The notes beneath the pieces were generated by a model. It did no database searches. It was not told where the DNA came from and was given only the letters and a program-made list of their open reading frames with translations. Below are positions 60,491-64,000 of a stretch of 64,000 nucleotides of DNA, in pieces (positions within the stretch are counted from its first letter, which is position 1; each line of letters opens with the position of its first letter). The stretch is from NCBI GenBank assembly GCA_037127255.1, contig JBANSL010000004.1:9176001-9240000 (forward strand), in the 5' to 3' direction. Both the position numbers and the translations under genes were made by a program. This DNA comes from Persicaria tinctoria. Its lineage: Eukaryota > Streptophyta > Magnoliopsida > Caryophyllales > Polygonaceae.

Positions 60491-61642
60491 TCAATGCAGT
60501 ATCAAGCTCTCAATGTATGGCCATGTACGACCACCATATATGTTTGTCTTCCGTATGATCTTTTCTTCGCAGGTTTCAAGGTTGTGAGATATCACACCAC
60601 TTGTCCGATTCAGCAAGATCAGGTCATTGCCATCCTTCCTTTGGAGGCAGAAAAATCTGTAGGTCCAAGCTAAACCAGAGTCTTCAGGGATCAATGTATC
60701 AAAGGTGTGGCGTCGAGTCCAACTCAATGAGCCTCCTAAGCTTTCCAACACCCATACAGATCCTACAGGACTCGACATTTTAACCAATGCGAGTGAACTC
60801 CCACAATCAGTCAATGTGAGCAGCTGAGCGTGCAAGACTGCATCATCAAGCGGCAATCTGGTGCAAGCAAATACTTGGCTCACCAAATCAAATGAAATCA
60901 ATTTCGAATTCGCATCCTCAGTACCAGCGGAATCTATTGCAAGGGCGTGAAGAACGCCCACAAGACAGAAACTTTTATGTGGATCAGTAAAATTGAAGCC
61001 ATTGCGCCAGGTCTGGAACCCCTCACCTTGAAACTCAAACTCAATCGTCTTCCACGAATTAGTCCCGACGGTGTAAACCGCAATGTGACGAAAGCCACCG
61101 CCTACCATCTTGACAAATGTGACCTGCTTGTAATCCTTAATAACCGGATCAAACCCTAAACCAAATTCCAAACGAAGCATTTGTTTGGGAAATTCAGGGG
61201 CGGGAGGAACAATTAGGGTTTTCCTAATAGAGGGGTTCCACAGTACTAATTCCGGTATGCCTTGGGTTTTGTTCAACCACCAATGCTTCAGCTTAAACAT
61301 GAACAATCCATCAATTGAGCCGACAACATCCCTTTGTATCATATCGAATTCAGACGACCGAAGCTTAGTGGCTCTGAGAGTTTTGCTGCATCTGACAACG
61401 CATTCGACTTTGCCGCAATGCCCTTGTATGCCGAAGAGATGGGATTGAAGGCGATTGTTGCTGAAATTAGTGAGATGTAAGCGGGCGAAATTGGGATCGG
61501 CGATCAAGGCCCGCCATGAACTCGACACGCAGCGGAACCGGAGCAAGGATTTGACGGGGAGCCTTGAGAGGATTTCGGCCCAGAGATCGTCGGGAACGTT
61601 GCGGTTCGTCCATTTCTTCAGAACTCTCCCCCGCTGCTTCAT
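60491..61642 (-). CDS. F-box protein with FBA-type C-terminal domain (copy B)
   Basis: Single-exon gene of 383 aa, about 90% identical to the 372-aa copy at 32648-33766. The F-box (NVPDDLWAEILSRLPVKSLLRFRCVSSSWRALI) and the FBA segments (ELVLWNPSIRKTLIVPP, FGLGFDPVIKDYKQVTFV) are intact. It has an extra EGFQTWRNGF-like insert after EFEFQG and a changed stretch before DANSKLISFDL. No stop or frameshift is seen, so unlike its FTSH6 neighbour it stayed open after the duplication. SCF substrate unknown. Confidence 0.9.
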   Translation of the reverse strand: MKQRGRVLKKWTNRNVPDDLWAEILSRLPVKSLLRFRCVSSSWRALIADPNFARLHLTNFSNNRLQSHLFGIQGHCGKVECVVRCSKTLRATKLRSSEFDMIQRDVVGSIDGLFMFKLKHWWLNKTQGIPELVLWNPSIRKTLIVPPAPEFPKQMLRLEFGLGFDPVIKDYKQVTFVKMVGGGFRHIAVYTVGTNSWKTIEFEFQGEGFQTWRNGFNFTDPHKSFCLVGVLHALAIDSAGTEDANSKLISFDLVSQVFACTRLPLDDAVLHAQLLTLTDCGSSLALVKMSSPVGSVWVLESLGGSLSWTRRHTFDTLIPEDSGLAWTYRFFCLQRKDGNDLILLNRTSGVISHNLETCEEKIIRKTNIYGGRTWPYIESLILH

Positions 61643-61728
61643 GGTAATCGCCGGTCACTGCAGTCTGCAACCCTAAAAATCATATACTCCGATGTTTAAA
61701 TATTTTTAAAGAATAATGTTCGGGGATA

Positions 61729-61965
61729 CTCCCTCCGTTTCCTTTTAAATGACTTTTTCAAGTCATGCACGTAGTTTTATAACGATAAAAACTATATTAA
61801 ATATTAATATTTTAAAAATATTTTTTTAATAATATTATACTTATCATCAATAAGTATGAGATTGTCGAAAAAAATATTTAAAAAAATTATTATTTCATAT
61901 AGTTTTTCACACCTTAAAAAACGTGCATGAATAGTAAAAAGTCAATTAAAAGGAAACGGAGGGAG
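61729..61965. mobile_element. Stowaway-type MITE
   Basis: 237 bp with CTCCCTCCGTTTCCTTTTAA and the same sequence inverted at the right end (AAGGAAACGGAGGGAG), flanked by TA on both sides (61727-61728, 61966-61967). The halves pair along most of their length. Same superfamily as, but a different subfamily from, the 24070-24305 element. Confidence 0.9.
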
Positions 61966-62116
61966 TACTCAATCCCTAAGAAATAGTTACTCAAGTACAT
62001 GGGTTCGATTCAAAAGGATAGGGGATGGGCTGAGAAAGGCAAGGATATATGCACCGAGAATGGGTGGTATATACGCTCAACACAAATCGATTCTAGATTC
62101 GTTTGACCACGTGTAT

Positions 62117-62460
62117 TTTTTTTTTTTGGTTCGAAAGCCGGGCTAGTGCCCTCTAAACTTTATTCAAAATAAAGGGTTCCCATTTACAACCTCTAGTGAG
62201 GCTGAGATGAAATCAGGCAAAGTACAATGTTCAACAAAAGCATATGTAAGACTAAGTGACCAGTTGGCCAGTGCATCAGCAGAAGCGTTGGCTTGGCGCC
62301 GAATTCTGCTGATCCTCACCTCCCAATTGGTAGCTTCTATGAGTCGTCGACATTGGCCGATCAAGTGGTAGTCGGAATGAGGGTTAGCGGATCTAACCGT
62401 AAGTAAATCACACACCGAGGCAGAATCAGATTCAACAAGAACACGAATGAACCCCACGCT
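62117..62460 (-). mobile_element. L1-type LINE, 3' fragment with RNase H domain
   Basis: Minus-strand frame 62457-62164 encodes FIRVLVESDSASVCDLL, then HLIGQCRRLIEATNWEVRIS and RRQANASADALANWSL. This is the C-terminal plant RNase H-like domain (RVT_3) of L1 LINEs. After the stop come GAATAAAGTTT (polyadenylation signal) and a poly(A) tail (T-run 62118-62129 on the plus strand). The copy is 5'-truncated, so inactive. Confidence 0.8.
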
Positions 62461-63914
62461 TGTTTTTTTTTATATAAAAAAAGTTTCAAACTTTTGTTTT
62501 AAATATCGAGGTTGAGGGACTTGTGAAGAACATAGAACGATGAAGAGGGAAGTAGGAGAAGCGGACTGATATAAAACCCATATCCCAATTTTTTGGGTAT
62601 TTGAAAGTGATAATATTTACAAAAGGATGAATATATGGATATATGGAGTATATCAATTTGATATCCATATACCCACGTAAACAAGGGTATGGATATGAGT
62701 GATATTCATACTCGTACCTCGTATCAAGATATGGGTACCAAACAAGGCTAATCACACACTAAAATATCATTTTCAATTAACAAAAGGGAGTATCAATCTA
62801 ATATCATACTGTTATAAACATAAGTATGTGTTTATGATATGTGATACTCACAAGTCACAAGTCACAACTAATACTTTTTCCTTATCAAGATTTCGGCATA
62901 CCTCACCATTTTTATATCACTTCAAATAACACTTGATCAATGAAAAAAAATTGATAGTTATTTCAAAAAATGATAACCAATAGGACTACAGCACAAATTA
63001 GAATCAATATACAGTATACCTTGTACAGATTAAAACGTAGTTAACCATAAACATAATTTGCCCAACAAATACCTTAATCAGTAAGGCTAGAAGATCTCGG
63101 TATCGTATTGTACAAGCAATCAAAGTACACCCTTGAGTAAATAGTAGTAATAAGGGTGTGTTTGGATTCCATTGCATTTTAATTATAATGTAATTATTTT
63201 ACCTCGTTTTATGTGAGCGTTTGATTGTAAAAATTAAAATCTCGTAAAAACCGAGGTAAAACTTTAATGTAATCAAATAATCACATAAATCGAGATAAAA
63301 TAATTGTATTATAATTAATACATAGTGGAAAATCCAAAAACATCCTAATTTAAACACCTTAAAAATTATGTTAACCAAACACCACCTTATCATTTTAGCT
63401 AATCTCAAACACACCCTAACTACTCTGTCCTGTACAAAACTATGAGACACATCCTCCTTATTTATTACACTACCCTACACTAGGTAGGCCTTGTGATCAA
63501 AAGCCCTATTTAAACTAAAAGTTGACCACCCATTCGTGGCAAATTAAACACATTTTTAGAAATTCAAATAGAAATTCATTGATACAGTATAAAAGAAATT
63601 GTAAACCCCATGCCTATCCAGCCACTGTGAAGGGCAGCAGACAAAAAGACAGTGGAGAGAGTAAAGAATGGAATGATCTTTCCTACCTGCCAAACATTCA
63701 ATCCAATTAAAACCTAATTAATTAAATAATTGGTTCTACTTCTAATTAATCAAAGCTCAAATATCAATGCCTGACAAAGAACAAAGACCCTTTCCATTTA
63801 TCCCAATCTCTCTCATGCCCTTTTACTTGCAAAGGTGAACTAAACTTTGTAGACTGTGATGAATTAGTGCATATAAAAGGGCACCTCCAAAAGGTCCTCT
63901 TTTTAGCATTTCAG
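62461..63914. other. Intergenic DNA and promoter of the last gene
   Basis: 62461-63760 is AT-rich without a recognisable gene. At 63190-63310, matching inverted words (ATTATAATGTAATTATTTTACCTCG / CGAGATAAAATAATTGTATTATAAT) suggest a small MITE of about 140 bp. TATAAAA at 63872-63878 lies 37 bp before the next start codon and is a good TATA box. Confidence 0.5.
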
Positions 63915-64000
63915 ATGGAGATGGAGATGAAAGGAGGTTCTGACTGGTTGGAGTTTATGATAGGGACAGCCAAAGAAGAACTGGAAAGGCTTGAATCCAA
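63915..64000 (+). CDS. First codons of an unidentified gene, cut by the window end
   Basis: The open frame from ATG 63915 reads MEMEMKGGSDWLEFMIGTAK then EELERLES to the window end. A TATA box (63872-63878) and short leader precede it, so a real gene start is likely. 28 codons are not enough for me to name a family. The tandem ATGGAG repeats give alternative starts at 63921 and 63927. Confidence 0.55.
   Translation, partial: MEMEMKGGSDWLEFMIGTAKEELERLES

Larger units (their letters stand above)
57172..61683 (-). repeat. Duplicated block, copy B (broken FTSH6 exon 1, spacer, F-box gene)
   Basis: Counterpart of 31076-33806, same orientation, 26 kb away. It begins within FTSH6 intron 1, so the other four exons were never included or were lost. 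The extra length comes from the copia element at 57517-59245. Confidence 0.9.

Overview
This window is nuclear DNA of a flowering plant. The gene families (a YSL metal transporter, a plastid FtsH protease, FBA-type F-box proteins), split genes with GT-AG introns, and dense plant-type transposons (Helitrons, MULEs, hAT, Stowaway, Ty1/copia, a long-LTR element, LINEs) all point to a eudicot. An asterid (Lamiales-like) source is possible, but that is only an impression. The host gene islands are small and the rest is nested mobile DNA.

Region 1-20.4 kb is transposon territory. It starts with Helitrons (669-1909 with a six-copy minisatellite; a tandem pair at 3303-3987). Next comes a decayed MULE-like region with a DUF1985 fragment, split by a 2,961-bp solo LTR (6722-9682, 5-bp target duplication CGTAG). 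A large MULE follows at about 10.9-20.3 kb. It carries a ULP/C48 peptidase-like gene (plus strand) converging on a mudrA-like transposase (minus strand). A 482-bp hAT element interrupts the transposase; without it and its target duplication the three exons form one open frame of 762 codons.

Region 20.4-33.8 kb is the host gene island. A six-exon YSL gene (20698-28985, 699 aa) has a 5.8-kb transposon-filled first intron and a GC-AG second intron. It converges on a five-exon FTSH6-like gene (31766-29207, 684 aa). An F-box gene (33766-32648) follows on the same strand as FTSH6.

Region 33.8-43.1 kb is a nest of inverted-repeat elements set between (TA)n tracts, including a three-level nest: outer element, then a MULE at 34301-36911, then a hAT element at 34713-36164. 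After it come tandem repeats and an RTE LINE 3' end.

Region 43.37-56.99 kb is a Pack-MULE with 9-bp target duplications. It carries a chimera of CIPK-like and MAPKKK-like kinase fragments. A 10.86-kb non-coding long-LTR retrotransposon (44105-54968, LARD-like, minus orientation) has inserted in it; its two 2,922-bp LTRs look identical, and it belongs to the same family as the solo LTR.

Region 57.17-61.68 kb is a second copy of the FTSH6 exon 1 plus F-box block. The FTSH6 copy is a pseudogene (frameshift, stop, no protease exons) that also contains an internally deleted copia element with a TCAAC target duplication. The F-box copy is intact (383 aa). The window ends with a Stowaway MITE, an L1 LINE 3' end, and the first 28 codons of another gene at 63915.
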